From NCBI GenBank assembly GCA_963662175.1, contig OY759217.1, positions 48,150,108 to 48,214,107 of the forward strand: 64,000 bases of DNA, written 5' to 3'. Origin of the DNA: Aradus depressus (taxonomy: Eukaryota > Arthropoda > Insecta > Hemiptera > Aradidae). The notes beneath the pieces were generated by a model. It saw only the letters and a list, made by a program, of their open reading frames with translations. It was not told where the DNA came from and searched no databases. Made by a program: the position numbers and the translations under genes. Shown piece by piece: positions 53,690-63,810 of the stretch (within the stretch, counting starts at the first letter, position 1; each line of letters opens with the position of its first letter).

Positions 53690-54660
53690 CCCCTCCAAAT
53701 TTTTGAGATGTCACATAGTGTATTTTTCTATTTGGCCATCAAGAATACTACATGTGAAATTCCATGACAATCCAATCATCCGTTAATGACCTATCACTAT
53801 CTTCAAATTTAGGCCTACCCCCATAACCCCCCTCCCGTTCACAATTTTTTGATGTCAAACACCCTATTTTTCTATTTGGCCTTTATGAATACTACATGTG
53901 AAATTTCGTGACAATCCGATCATCCGTTAATGACTTATCACTATACTTATACTTAGGCCCCCATCAATCCATCCTCCCGTTCAAAATTTTGTGACTTATA
54001 CACCCTATATTGGCTTTTAAGAATACTACATGTGAAATTCCATGACAATACGACCACCCGTTAATGAGCTACCACTATATTTATACTTAGCCCCCCCCCC
54101 CCCCCACAACCCCCCCTCCCGTTCAAAACTTTGGGTCGCCACACACCTTTTTTTTTACTACATGTGAAACTTCGTGACAATGCGACCACCCGTTAATGAG
54201 CTAGCTCTATATTTATACTTAGGCCCCCCCACAACCCCCCCTCCCGTTCAAAACTTTGAGATGTCACATAGTGTATTTTTCTATTTGGCCATCAAGAATA
54301 CTACATGTGAAATTCCATGACAATCCAATCATCCGTTAATGACCTATCACTATCTTCAAATTTAGGCCTACCCCCATAACCCCCCTCCCGTTCACAATTT
54401 TTTGATGTCAAACACCCTATTTTTCTATTTGGCCTTTATGAATACTACATGTGAAATTTCGTGACAATCCGATCATCCGTTAATGACTTATCACTATACT
54501 TATACTTAGGCCCCCATCAATCCATCCTCCCGTTCAAAATTTTGTGACTTATACACCCTATATTGGCTTTTAAGAATACTACATGTGAAATTCCATGACA
54601 ATACGACCACCCGTTAATGAGCTACCACTATATTTATACTTAGCCCCCCCCCCCACAACC
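53690..54660 (+). repeat. Segment duplication inside array 2 of copy III
   Basis: The block from ATGTCACATAGTGTATTTTT at 53708 to GAGCTACCACTATATTTATA near 54085 is repeated almost exactly from about 54272 to 54640, an offset of about 565 bp (four 143-bp units). Confidence 0.75.
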
Positions 54661-54965
54661 CCCCCTCCCGTTCAAAACTTTGGGTCGCCACACACCTTAT
54701 TTTTTTATTTGGCCTTCAGGAATACTACAAGGGGAAATTTCGTGACAATACGATCAACCGTAAATGAGCTAGCTCTATATTTATATTTAGCCCCCCCCCC
54801 AAACCCCCCACCCGTTCAAAATTTTGGGACGCCACATAGCCTATTATTCAATCGGGCTCAAAAGAATGCTACATGTGAAGTTTCAAGAAGATCCGTCCAG
54901 CCGTTTGGGCGTGATGCTGGAACAAACATACAAACAAACCCCGTTTCAGCTTTATTTATATAGAT

Positions 54966-55340
54966 TACAAAATTAATTATTAATCTCCCAAACAGCTGTT
55001 TTTATAAAAATGTCTAATGTGTTTAACAACTGTTTTTATTATATAAAATATTAAACATTTTGGCGCTTCTCTTCATTAAACAACAAGCAGGTTCTCGGAT
55101 GCGTGTGTTTCGCCTCGTTGCACCCTGAATCAGAGGAAATTACTGGGCCGTGTATTAGGACTCTACAAAGGTGGCATTTCCAACTAAGTGCGGCCCTTGA
55201 GGTCCACACGGCAAACTTCCCAGCATGGTATCAATATCATTTCGGTGGGCGTCTTCGCAACAAAATGTGGACATTAATGAGCCAAGTTTTCTTGTTATCA
55301 ATTGTATAGATGCTCAATTAACAAAAAAAAAATATATATA
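54966..55340. other. Unassigned spacer
   Basis: No gene recognised. The 68-codon frame 55103-55309 has no features. A (TA)n run spans 55331-55350. Confidence 0.3.
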
Positions 55341-55359
55341 TATATATATGCATATATAG

Positions 55360-55399
55360 AAACTGTATTCAGAAACGCACTTGTTTCTGAATACAGTTT
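55360..55399. repeat. Short perfect hairpin, 17-bp stem
   Basis: AAACTGTATTCAGAAAC and its exact reverse complement are separated by 6 nt (GCACTT). It follows an AT-rich (TA)n run. Too short for a microRNA precursor. Confidence 0.8.
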
Positions 55400-55404
55400 T
55401 TAAA

Positions 55405-56280
55405 TTAAGTTTGGGTATAGTTGCTTGGGTGATTGGATACTTGATATCCCTGGTTTTTATGGGTATTTGAAAGAAGCGATAGTCTTCAGAGAGAAAGCCT
55501 ACCGATATATCCGGGAGCCGCCTGCCCATGACAGCGTTGTGGAGGTAACTACCATTCTCTTGTTGATGTATGAGTCTAGCGAAGATAGCTTCGATGGTAC
55601 TGTCTTCAACCATCCAACACAACCCACTCTGATAAAATGGTTTATTATACAGAGTAATAAAATGAACCGAAATGGAGGAAGGGGATAATAAAGTGAGGAA
55701 TTTCTGAAAAGACTGGCCCAAGAATGATAAATGGCCGGGTCTCGTGTGTTGGTAGACTCAGATGGGAGCTTGTTTTGGCTTCTCCTAAGTCCCATGAGAG
55801 ACTTCCCCCCCTCCCCCTCCCTTCGTCTATCGGAAAACGCTTAATTCTAAAGCCCCCCTCCCCCACCCCAAGTCCACATCGATCCTACAAATTGATTTCC
55901 TCTGTATGCGATTCCTGTTGGCAACTTTTGTTATTAATAGTCCGTCTCTCCCATTAGTGCTAAAGGTTTTGACTAAATGTTATTTATGGACCCATATCAG
56001 CTGTTGCTAATTCCATACATGAACAGTCCCTATTCATTATCAACACAAACAGATTTTCGATTTATTTGTGTTCTTTTGTAACAGCTTGCATTGCCCCAGA
56101 CAAATCAGGATTCAATAATGTAATTAACGTGTCTTTGAGAGAGTAATTTAATCATAATGTCATTACCGAAAATGTTTGTTCTGTTTACTCACTCACAATT
56201 TTCAACTTTAATAAAAATAAATAAAGTATGAATACCAGACATAAATAAGTACTGTCTGAATTTTGAGACCCAAGATCGGG
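55405..56280. other. Unassigned sequence
   Basis: Several overlapping frames on both strands (55314-55957) with no recognised motif; C-rich at 55800-55870. No support for a gene. Confidence 0.3.
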
Positions 56281-56323
56281 GTAACCTGGTTAACAGACGG
56301 CTCAAAACCGAGAGAGGCGTTGG
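56281..56323 (+). pseudogene. LINE RNase H remnant, N-terminal part (split)
   Basis: Encodes TWLTDGSK, the first catalytic motif of a LINE RNase H domain (D of TDGS). It is cut by a 936-bp element at 56324; the rest resumes at 57260. Confidence 0.6.
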
Positions 56324-57259
56324 AAGGGTTCAATCGATAACACAAAGTATCGATACTTTTTTCATGAGTAGTATCAAATAAAACTTTTGATACCCACTCG
56401 TAACGATTGAATCAAGTAGTTCGTTATAATTAATTTTTATAAATCTATGTAGATTTAAATAAAAATCGTATTGCATCGAGTACTTCGTTTTAATTAGTTC
56501 TAAACCAAGTATAATATATATACCTATATAATAATAATAAAAAACACAATAACATTTGAAAGATATAAATGAGATATTGTAGTGGGCATAAGAAACAAAT
56601 AAATCAAATCGAATTAGAAAAAATTATATTATTAAAAACATACTGAAAATAATAAAAAGCCTTATGAAATAAACATACAATTTATTTTTACTAAGGATAT
56701 AAAACTACCGGAGACTATTCGTATTCCCACAATATTTCACTTTTTTAAAACACTTTGCAAGTCGCTGAGATCGAATCGTTCTTAGTGTAATAAATCCACA
56801 CTTTTGCCGTAGGACGAGACATTATAATTTGTAATTGAAAAAATGAAATGTAAAAATAACATAAAATGTGGAAATCGTAATAATGTTCACAGTTCTGTTC
56901 AACATTAAACAAAGGTATACCTTCATAGACGATAAACCATTTGATGTAAATAAGGTAAGAAACAAGGACGCATCATGCAGACTGCATGATGACATCACAC
57001 ATGAGGTTATCACCATCCATATATATCATTTGTCCGTGGACCGTAATTAGAGTTCAGTATTTTATTGAAACAACAAATAAAAGAAAATTGTAAGAAATTA
57101 AACGGTGAACGATTTTGATGGATTGAAAAATTTATATAATTTTTTTTGATTGTTGAAATTTGAAACGAGTACTTTAAATCGATACAAGTAATATCTATTC
57201 GATACTTACTTAGTATCGAAAAAAAGTAACGATATTTTACTTGTATGGATAGATCCCTA
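56324..57259. mobile_element. Non-autonomous inverted-end element, 936 bp
   Basis: Inserted in an RNase H remnant. GGCGTTGG at 56316-56323 and 57260-57267 is an 8-bp target duplication (up to 10 bp if the ends are read differently). The ends AAGGGTTCAATCGAT and ATGGATAGATCCCTA are inverted over 14 positions with three mismatches. Both ends carry GTATCGATAC / CGATACTTAC-type repeats. The interior is AT-rich with no transposase. The 8-bp duplication points to hAT-type mobilisation. Confidence 0.75.
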
Positions 57260-57680
57260 GGCGTTGGAGCGTATCCCACTGTGTTCCAAGCTGAAGTATA
57301 CGCCATCCTCGGGTGTGCCTGGCTCATCAAGAGACTGAACATCAAGGAAGGCAGACTCTAATATTGTCTGAGAGCCGAGCAGCGCTGCAAGCACTGCGAG
57401 CTGTCAACATAGATTCCAAAATCGGCCTGGAATTCCTTCAAGCACTGGAGTCCCTGACGGACCAAAATAGAGTAGAGTAGAGAAAGGGGCCAGGATATCA
57501 AGGGTTTGACGGCAACGAAAGGGCTGATCAACTAGCTAACCTCATCCAAAATGTTCTTATTCAAAAAATTTCTGGAAGGGGGTTTCCTTCAAAGGAAAAA
57601 GTGTGGATCGGCCACTGTAGAGGGCAGTATGATCTTTCTGTTTGGGGTCGCCAAATGACCACAAAATATAAGTGGATTAC
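57260..57680 (+). pseudogene. LINE RNase H remnant, main part (split)
   Basis: Continues the domain started at 56281. Frame 57260-57361 reads VFQAEVYAILGCAWLIKRL (catalytic E in QAE). A frame change then gives LSESRAALQALRAV, where the usual SDS has become SES. After a further change, GYQGFDGNERADQLA provides the third catalytic region. It is typical of LINEs that carry RNase H after reverse transcriptase. At least two frameshifts and stop codons are present, so it is dead. Confidence 0.75.
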
Positions 57681-57899
57681 ACCATACAAATGTTTATGTG
57701 TATGTAAAAATACTGGCCTTTCACCAGCTAAATATTATGTACTAAGAAAACAATGAATATTATATACAAAAACATGGAATTGGTATGCAAATGAGGGTTG
57801 AGCTTCGTTTGGAACAATGGAACCTCTTTAGCTTTATACTCTCCTGGATAACGTTCTCTTTCAAATGTCCTTTTTACTTTTCCAACCAGCTTTAAGAAG
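57681..57899. other. Unassigned spacer
   Basis: No recognised feature. Confidence 0.3.
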
Positions 57900-58160
57900 T
57901 TGGGCAGAAATTCGATGTTGTTTTCATAGGAATTTCATGTTTTCAACTCGCTCATACCAAAGTTGTGTACTTCCCCAGAACGAATTAATCAATTAAGTTT
58001 TCACTCTCCCTTCAAAACCAATCGTTTTGCTCTAAACTAAATATTTGACTTACATTATGGCTTCTGAATCCTTATATTAAATTTTATGTCCATGAATTTA
58101 TTATATCGGCAGTTTTTTAGTCGAGGCTCTCTTCTCTGGTCTCGCTCTTCCCCTCGATCG
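57900..58160 (-). repeat. Repeat A fragment
   Basis: GTGTACTTCCCCAGAACGAA TTAATCAATTAAGTTTTCAC, then TTGACTTACATTATGGCTTC and TTTATTATATCGGCAGTTTT in minus orientation. Confidence 0.55.
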
Positions 58161-58199
58161 CTAACATTGCTGTATTAATGTTTTTTTTTAAGAAACTAC

Positions 58200-59050
58200 G
58201 GAATCAGTGCCACTCTGAACATCCATATCTTATAATATAAAGATATTATCTTCTACAGTAATATTACTTAGGATCAAGTAAAACATATAATTCAGTAAAT
58301 CATATAATCCATATCTTATAATATAAGATATTATGTTTAGTCAACAAGGTTCATAATGTAAACACACGGCTAATCCCTCTCTGAGTCTGATCCCTCTCAG
58401 CCCCATGCTATAGTTTCCCGTGAGTGGACCTATTTTAAGTTTTGATTTATTGCCGTATTAGTGTATCATTGTTCCTTGAGGTATGAGGACGTCCCGCAAA
58501 ACGCCTCCCACTCCTATTCTCCTCTTTGTCTGTGGGTCTCTGTCTTTATCGTCATCTCTGTTCAAGCACCTCCTTGTCTAGTTAATATATGTTAATTGCT
58601 CATACTACAGAAACTAAACTTTTTTGGATTTGATCTGATTTTGATGAGTAGCATATCATTGGAAAGGTCTTTCTATGACGAATTCAGGAAAGTGTGATTT
58701 GAATAGAAAATATGAATTGGTGAGATGTAAATGAAGGATAAAGATTTTCTTTCATTACTTGGTATGGAGGTAATAAAATTCATGATCCTCCGGGGAGAAA
58801 TAGCAATGTGTTCCTCCTTGTCTTATTGCTTACACCAAAAACGTAACTTTTGTGGAACTGATCTGATTTTGGTAATTCACATATCATTGGAAAGGTCTTT
58901 TCAAGACGAACACATTGATATGAAATTTGAATTAAACAAATGAAGTCTATGATTTTTCATAGATAAGACTATGGACAAAATAATTTACATAAAAAAAAAA
59001 ATGTATATAATCTGGAATGTGAAATGAAAAAACTAAAAAATAAAAAAAAT
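58200..59050. repeat. Short dispersed duplications
   Basis: TTATCTTCTACAGTAATATT ACTTAGGATCAA (about 58248) recurs at 60898. ATCCATATCTTATAATATAA occurs twice (58221, 58309). CATATCATTGGAAAGGTCTT, preceded by GATCTGATTTTG, occurs twice (58648, 58880). Otherwise AT-rich with no gene. Confidence 0.5.
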
Positions 59051-59071
59051 ATTTATTGAAATTAAACAACA

Positions 59072-59545
59072 TCAGACGAATTTATCCAGCTTTTTTATAA
59101 TTCTTTCAATGAGGTAAACATCAGGGTATCGCACTTTTCGAAGTTCTTCACTGTAGATACCACCTTCAATTATTTGTCCAGTATCATCTTGGATAATGTA
59201 GGTTGTAGGAATCGTATTTCGAACTTGAACAACTTTGAAGATTTCAGCACTCCAGTTTTTAGTGTAACCTTTAGAAAACATTGTCTTATTTTTCGAAAGT
59301 CTCACGAAATTCTTTAAATTTTGGTATTTTATTATAGTTTTGTTGTTTGAACAACTTAGTGTAGACTTGTTTTTCGGTAGAAGGTGTTATTTCAGATGGT
59401 TTAGCTCAGGTCATTCGATGAATGGTGTTATTATACTCGAAAAGGAGCTAAGGAAGAATATAGTAGAATTTGAAATTTTAAACTGCTTCCACATCTTGTT
59501 CTATTATAACGCTCCACGATTGAAGATTTTAAAGAACAATGACAC
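59072..59545 (-). pseudogene. Polinton-type (retroviral-like) integrase, C-terminal remnant
   Basis: The minus-strand frame 59072-59305 (77 codons) has VRLSK-like and FSKGYTKNWSAEIFKV residues followed by a C-terminal strand region (EGGIYSEEL, IERIIKK), as in Polinton/Maverick integrases. Further upstream on the minus strand, other frames carry IVERYNRT (about 59505-59530), MWKQFK, and YNNTIHRMT (about 59420-59445) in the family order, so the C-terminal half of the catalytic core was also present. Frameshifts separate the pieces and the N-terminal half is missing. No other Polinton gene (polymerase, capsid, ATPase) is seen nearby. The start at 59305 is arbitrary. Confidence 0.75.
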
Positions 59546-60120
59546 ACTACTGCCCCTCCTTCCTTGTTTGGTTTCCTTGAACTTGCTATCCGCCAGTGTC
59601 CCCGTTCAGCTTTGTCTTCGTTCGTCCGACGAGATTCGTTCTTCTGATCTCACCGTTCCTTGGGTTCCATCTTCCTTCGAAGATCATCATTTCTGTTTGA
59701 ACTTCAATTTCACTATTTTCACCACACTGTTGTTGTCAACATAAAGATGTTTATCATTTTATTTTTATTTTCATCGTGAGCTCACGTTTCAGCTATAATT
59801 ACATATGGGGCATTCAAACATTGTTTCTTACGGAACTACTTTCGCTGTACGTAGTCCACAGTCCATTATATTTTTTATTATATTTCTTTCAGTGATTATT
59901 TTTTAACAATATAAATTTATATATAGATACCTTTCTTTTTGTTTTAAGAATTGATATTCTGTTTGTTTTTATTATAGATCCGATATGTCCGATAATATAT
60001 AATAATTATTTACCCAATCTTTTTGACATATTTTGATAAGAATTTCTTTTTAAACTCAAGTTAATTTTTTATTTTATTTTGATCAACAAGATTTATTCTT
60101 TTTTGCGTCATTGAATATAC
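59546..60120. other. Unassigned AT-rich spacer
   Basis: The 134-codon plus frame 59340-59744 partly overlies the integrase remnant on the other strand and has no features of its own. The remainder is AT-rich. Confidence 0.35.
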
Positions 60121-60124
60121 ATAT

Positions 60125-60700
60125 ACCTATAATAATAATAATATTAATAATAATAGTCTTTATTTATTTATTTTTTTTTTTTTTACAAATGTACAATAAT
60201 AATATTGACCGACAATACTCATGGTCAGATTGACCGTCTGAGGGGTTTTCTCTTCTATTTCTACTCACACATATATAAAAGTGACAAAACAAAAAAAAAA
60301 AAAAAAATTCAAATACAAATACAAATATTTACAAAATTAACTTAAATGATCCTTTAAAGAAACTAACAAAAAATTAAAATAAAAAAACATCTTGCTGTTT
60401 ATATATTATTAATAATTAAACTCTGAAACCAGCCCAAATCTATAATTCCAGGCGGCTTTGCAATAGTTAATTAAAGTTTTGTAATTTCCTCCATTTACAT
60501 ATTCAATAAACTGAACATAGCTCAACTCTGCTTCACCAAAATAGATAAGACGAAATTCCCTTAAGATGGGGCATACGGCAATAAAGTGAAACACATCTTC
60601 ATCTTGCTTGTTATTACACATGGAGCAAAGCTTGACCTCCTTAGTGTAAGAATACTTATTTAAATAAAGAAGTTCACCTCGTACTTTCAGCACCCAGCAT
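60125..60700 (-). pseudogene. LINE C-terminal remnant with CCHC knuckle
   Basis: The minus-strand frame 60409-60693 contains RGELLYLN, then CSMCNNKQDEDVFHFIAVCP, matching the C-x2-C...H-x4-C knuckle ('C.lC...eed..Hfl..Cp') at LINE C-termini. The continuation REFRLIYFG also fits. The reverse transcriptase is absent (truncated at about 60700). Downstream on the minus strand are an A-rich stretch with AATAAATAAATAAA and a (TATT)n-like end at about 60125-60170, consistent with the element's 3' terminus. Confidence 0.6.
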
Positions 60701-61073
60701 ACCTATATATTTTTTTTCTTATAATATATATATTTTTTTTACATTGTTCTCAGTATTATTATTATTTTGTTCCCCTTTATTTTTGTTCTCCGTTTCGCTA
60801 TCATGTGCTTGTCCAATAGTTAGGAAGCTCCAGCAAAATAAAATTTATTTGAGGATTTCCCTACTCAAAAGGAATAGGGAGCCTTTAAATAAACATATTA
60901 TCTTCTACAGTAATATTACTTGGGATCAATAAAACATATAATTCATTTCCTTATGGTTAACTATCATATATCTGATTGAAGCCAATATACCGACATTGTT
61001 GAATTAGTGTTTTTTTCAGAAAGTAAACGACACCGGAGCGTAATTTGGGTTTTGAGTTACACGTACACAGACA
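60701..61073. other. Unassigned spacer with dispersed duplication
   Basis: TTATCTTCTACAGTAATATT at about 60898 duplicates 58248. The end (60990-61073) contains TTTTTTTCAGAAAGTAAACG and CACAGACAGACAG, a piece related to Repeat A or Repeat C. Confidence 0.35.
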
Positions 61074-61086
61074 GACAGCAATTATA

Positions 61087-61442
61087 GGTTAGGTTAGGTT
61101 AGGTTAGGTTTTATGACTCATGCCCGGGCTTTAACTACGAGGTCATATCGCCTACTACCAGAGCGCTCTTTCGTCACTCTGGTGGACATGAGCCCGACTC
61201 TACTGTGGGAGTCCTAAATTTTGCCTACCCTAAATTTTTATTCATCTAGGGTAGGGGTCTTTAACGAGTACCTGACATCGTACAGGCTCGGGACCATCGC
61301 TTAACGTCCCATCCGAAGGACGGCTTGCTTAAGTTTATTTTACCTCCCAGATAAAATAAACTAAGGGCCTCGGTCGGGCTACGAACCCACGACCTTGAGC
61401 TCAGAAGTCAAGCACGCATACCACTGAGCTACCGGCGCCCTC
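61087..61442 (-). mobile_element. SINE-T copy 17, reference full-length copy
   Basis: The best-preserved copy, 356 bp, on the minus strand. From its 5' end: a tRNA-like head GGGCGCCGGTAGCTCAGTGG (A box TAGCTCAGTGG) and B box GGTTCGTAGCC (GGTTCGAAACC in other copies). The body follows with TTTATTTTATCTGGGAGGTA, CCGTCCTTCGGATGGGACGT, GGTACTCGTTAAAGACCCCT, CCCACAGTAGAGTCGGGCTC, GTCCACCAGAGTGACGAAAG and ACCTCGTAGTTAAAGCCCGG. The 3' tail is four copies of TAACC after ATAAAACC. The 13-bp target duplication GACAGCAATTATA is at 61074-61086 and 61443-61455. It would be transcribed by RNA polymerase III and mobilised by a LINE. It inserted into Repeat A. Confidence 0.95.
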
Positions 61443-61455
61443 GACAGCAATTATA

Positions 61456-61665
61456 TGTTTCATTTTTGGAATCATGACGTCGGAAACTATGAAATTTCAT
61501 TGAAAACTTAGCATCGAATTTATGACCGATTACATAACTTACCTTATACCTTCGTATGGTTGAGGAAGTAAAAAAAAAAAAAGCTGTCTCTCTCTATATC
61601 TATGTACCTATAATTTGATTTTCAGCCAAATCGACTAAAGGGCCAATAACTTTTGGTCGAAGGCA
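61456..61665 (-). repeat. Repeat A fragment
   Basis: ATCATGACGTCGGAAACTAT, AACTTAGCATCGAATTTATG and TATACCTTCGTATGGTTGAGG, the minus-orientation terminus carrying SINE-T copy 17. Confidence 0.55.
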
Positions 61666-62028
61666 CCGCTGAACATTTTGCCTGGTCCATTGTCTAGCCT
61701 CAAATCCTTTATCCATTAGATAATTTTTCTATTATCTTTTGTTTTTTTAATTTACCGTCCATCCTTCATTACACAGCATACTTTTAATTTTTGGAACGTG
61801 TATTTTTTTTTAATAAAAGATTTAATGGCGTTAAAAATAAAAGTAAAAAGTTAAAACGAGGCATTAAAAATTGAAAAAAGTAAAAGGGAAAAAGAAAATG
61901 GAGGTGGCTGGTGTGGGCTTTAAGATAAAGAAGATGGCTTTAATGAGACGGGGCTATTTAATTAAGCCTTTAATTGTTCAGGGACTGAGGGGCCTTAATT
62001 GTTTTTGTCTGATATTAACATGTTGGGA
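61666..62028. other. Unassigned spacer
   Basis: No gene or RNA recognised. Confidence 0.3.
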
Positions 62029-62275
62029 TGGGGCTTGGGTGGCTTTGTGGCTAGAGTGACTAGGATATGAGAAGCCGAGGTTCGAATCCTCACAATTACT
62101 AATATAGGGAAGGGGGGGGGGGGGGCGGTAGCCAATAGGAGGAGTACTGTATTGTCTTAGTCCAGTCCCTCGCTTCATAGTGCTGGCGGGCGGGTCTGCG
62201 GTTCTCCCAGGCAGGGAAGAGGAGTAGGACTTGGCAACGTTGCACTCCCAGGGCCAGCAACACACAATTCCACAA
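62029..62275 (+). mobile_element. Possible second tRNA-derived SINE family
   Basis: A tRNA-like head with TTTGTGGCTAGAGTGACTAG (A-box-like) and, 30 nt later, GAGGTTCGAATCCTCAC (perfect B box, 62076-62092). The following body is unlike SINE-T (CCAGTCCCTCGCTTCATAGT, GGCAACGTTGCACTCCCAGG), with a G run at 62111-62125 and an A/T-rich end near 62270. Only one copy lies in the window and no target duplication was found. It could instead be a decayed tRNA gene; folding does not look complete. Confidence 0.5.
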
Positions 62276-62279
62276 AAAT

Positions 62280-63400
62280 ATATACATATAATACATATTA
62301 TTATATATATAAACATGGCCCTTCTCCACACCCCTCCTTATTTACCTCTTTACAAGTTTAAGAAACGTTCCAACGTTGGCGGTTTATTTCTGTTAACGGT
62401 TTTATTTCCGAGAAAACGGATTTTGATGCTCCTATTCATCTCAGGCTTGCAATATTCACTAAAAGATTATTTTTATGAAAATTATTATTATATATAAAAT
62501 TATATTATACATTTGGAATATTGCTTTTTATCCCTAACCTTTAGTTTTTTAATTATCTCTTGTGGAAAGCCCCCAAATTGAATTAATGTATACATTAGTT
62601 TAATTAATGTATACCTACATTAATTTAACTAATGTAAAGATGAGAGGCAGAGTCGTTGACAGTATTTTTTTTTCTTCGAAACTAATTTTTGTGAAAACAT
62701 AATCATAAGTTACAAGCAGTCTTTATATATCCTCCTTCTCAATAAACAAAAAAAACAAAATAAGTATGCGGCATGTCGCCTTTATCGTGGCCCCTCTTTA
62801 CCTTGGGCTTTTCTCTACGTCGCTCCCCCTTTTCTTTGCCCCTCACGCTACCTCGGGCCCCCGTTTTCATCGGGTCCTCCTCTAACTCGAGACCCTTAGC
62901 CTCGGGCCCCCTCTACCTCGAGATCACTCAACCTTCGGCCCCCTCTACCTCTGACCCTTGGGTGAACTGGGGCCGCCTTCTACCTCAAGCCCTTTGGCTA
63001 CGGCCAGGACTAATCTCCCCCTTTTGGTGGCCATGATTACAGTACAACCTCCTTTTCAAGGGAAAAATTCACCCATTGTACGGAATAATTTTTCTAAATT
63101 TGAAAGGATTTTCATCTTTACCCATCTGAGCACGCTTTGCCAACAGACAGACTGACAACTTCGTATAAAGGTCCCAGAGAGGGGGCCCCTTCCTGAAAGC
63201 AGAGAAAAACGTGATCAAAATCTAATAAAAATGTATTGCCTTCAGGAGGAAAGACAGCCAATGCTTTTAGCTTTAATCAGAGTGAATGCTGACACGGCTG
63301 AGAAATTGATATACCTCACTGGTACCTCTATATCGGCTTTGGAAAATAGACAGCAACGGAACAAAATACTGGAATATCATTTTGAAGGAATGAAAAGCTT
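62280..63400. other. Unassigned spacer with CT-rich block
   Basis: A C/T-rich repetitive block at 62780-63020 repeats CTACCTCG(A/G)G and GCCCCCTCTACCTC at irregular spacing. The 87-codon frame over it is low-complexity. A TTAATGTATAC(A)TTAGTT-type palindromic run lies at 62583-62635. No gene. Confidence 0.35.
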
Positions 63401-63404
63401 CCAA

Positions 63405-63598
63405 AAAAAAATCATCGATGAATCATCGACAATGTACTTCCCCACAACGAGTTAATCGATTAACTTTTCGATCTTCCTCTAAAACCAGTCGACCGTTTTA
63501 TCGTCACAATTTATCGACACAAAATGTAGTATGGTGTCGATAAATTCATTACATCGGCAGTTATTAGAGTTTTTGAGTTGAGTGCCCTTCCAGTTTAT
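63405..63598. repeat. Repeat A fragment
   Basis: CGACAATGTACTTCCCCACA ACGAGTTAATCGATTAAC, AAACCAGTCGACCG, then ATAAATTCATTACATCGGCA and GAGTTTTTGAGTTGAGT in minus orientation. Confidence 0.55.
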
Positions 63599-63599
63599 G

Positions 63600-63810
63600 G
63601 TTGAGGCGAAGTTAGGATCGGTTGTCTTGTAGTCTCTTGAGCAGTTCATAACGTGTTTATTCCAAGTCAGTCGTCTGTCAAGATAGAGTCCTAAGTATCG
63701 TACGTCTTTGTCATGTTTCAGGTGACATTATTCAGCCATACAGCTGGACAGTCAACACGTCTCCAGACGAAAGTAACATGACGTCATTTGATCTCATTTA
63801 TTTTTACCTT
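63600..63810 (-). pseudogene. Jockey-type LINE reverse transcriptase fragment
   Basis: On the minus strand two adjacent frames match the region after YADD in Jockey-type LINEs: HVTFVWRRVDCPAVWLNNV (about 63720-63780), then after a frame change DVRYLGLYLDRRLTWNKHV (about 63650-63710). The pattern 'vtF.lrr..CP.v.LN..' followed by 'v.YLGl.LDrrLtW..H' is diagnostic. Both ends are lost and it is certainly dead. It is not visible as a long open frame. Confidence 0.7.

Larger units (their letters stand above)
52312..54965 (+). mobile_element. Composite double-array element, copy III
   Basis: About 19 units of the 66-bp array (52312-53600), the same GTTACTACTACTACATGTGA junction (53605), a 143-bp array that includes an internal duplication, then the 3' end (AAGATCCGTCCAGCCGTTTG, AACAAACATACAAACAAACC, CCGTTTCAGCTTTATTTATA) ending TATAGATT. 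The 5' end beyond the array is not recognisable. Confidence 0.75.

Noticed and set aside
55360..55399. microRNA precursor
   Set aside because: Stem of 17 bp and total length of 40 nt are too short for a canonical precursor.
59340..59744. 134-codon plus-strand frame
   Set aside because: It lies antisense to the Polinton integrase remnant over part of its length and has no features.
61087..61112. True telomere or interstitial telomeric array (TTAGG)
   Set aside because: Only four units, placed exactly at the tail of a SINE inside its target duplication, so they belong to the SINE.
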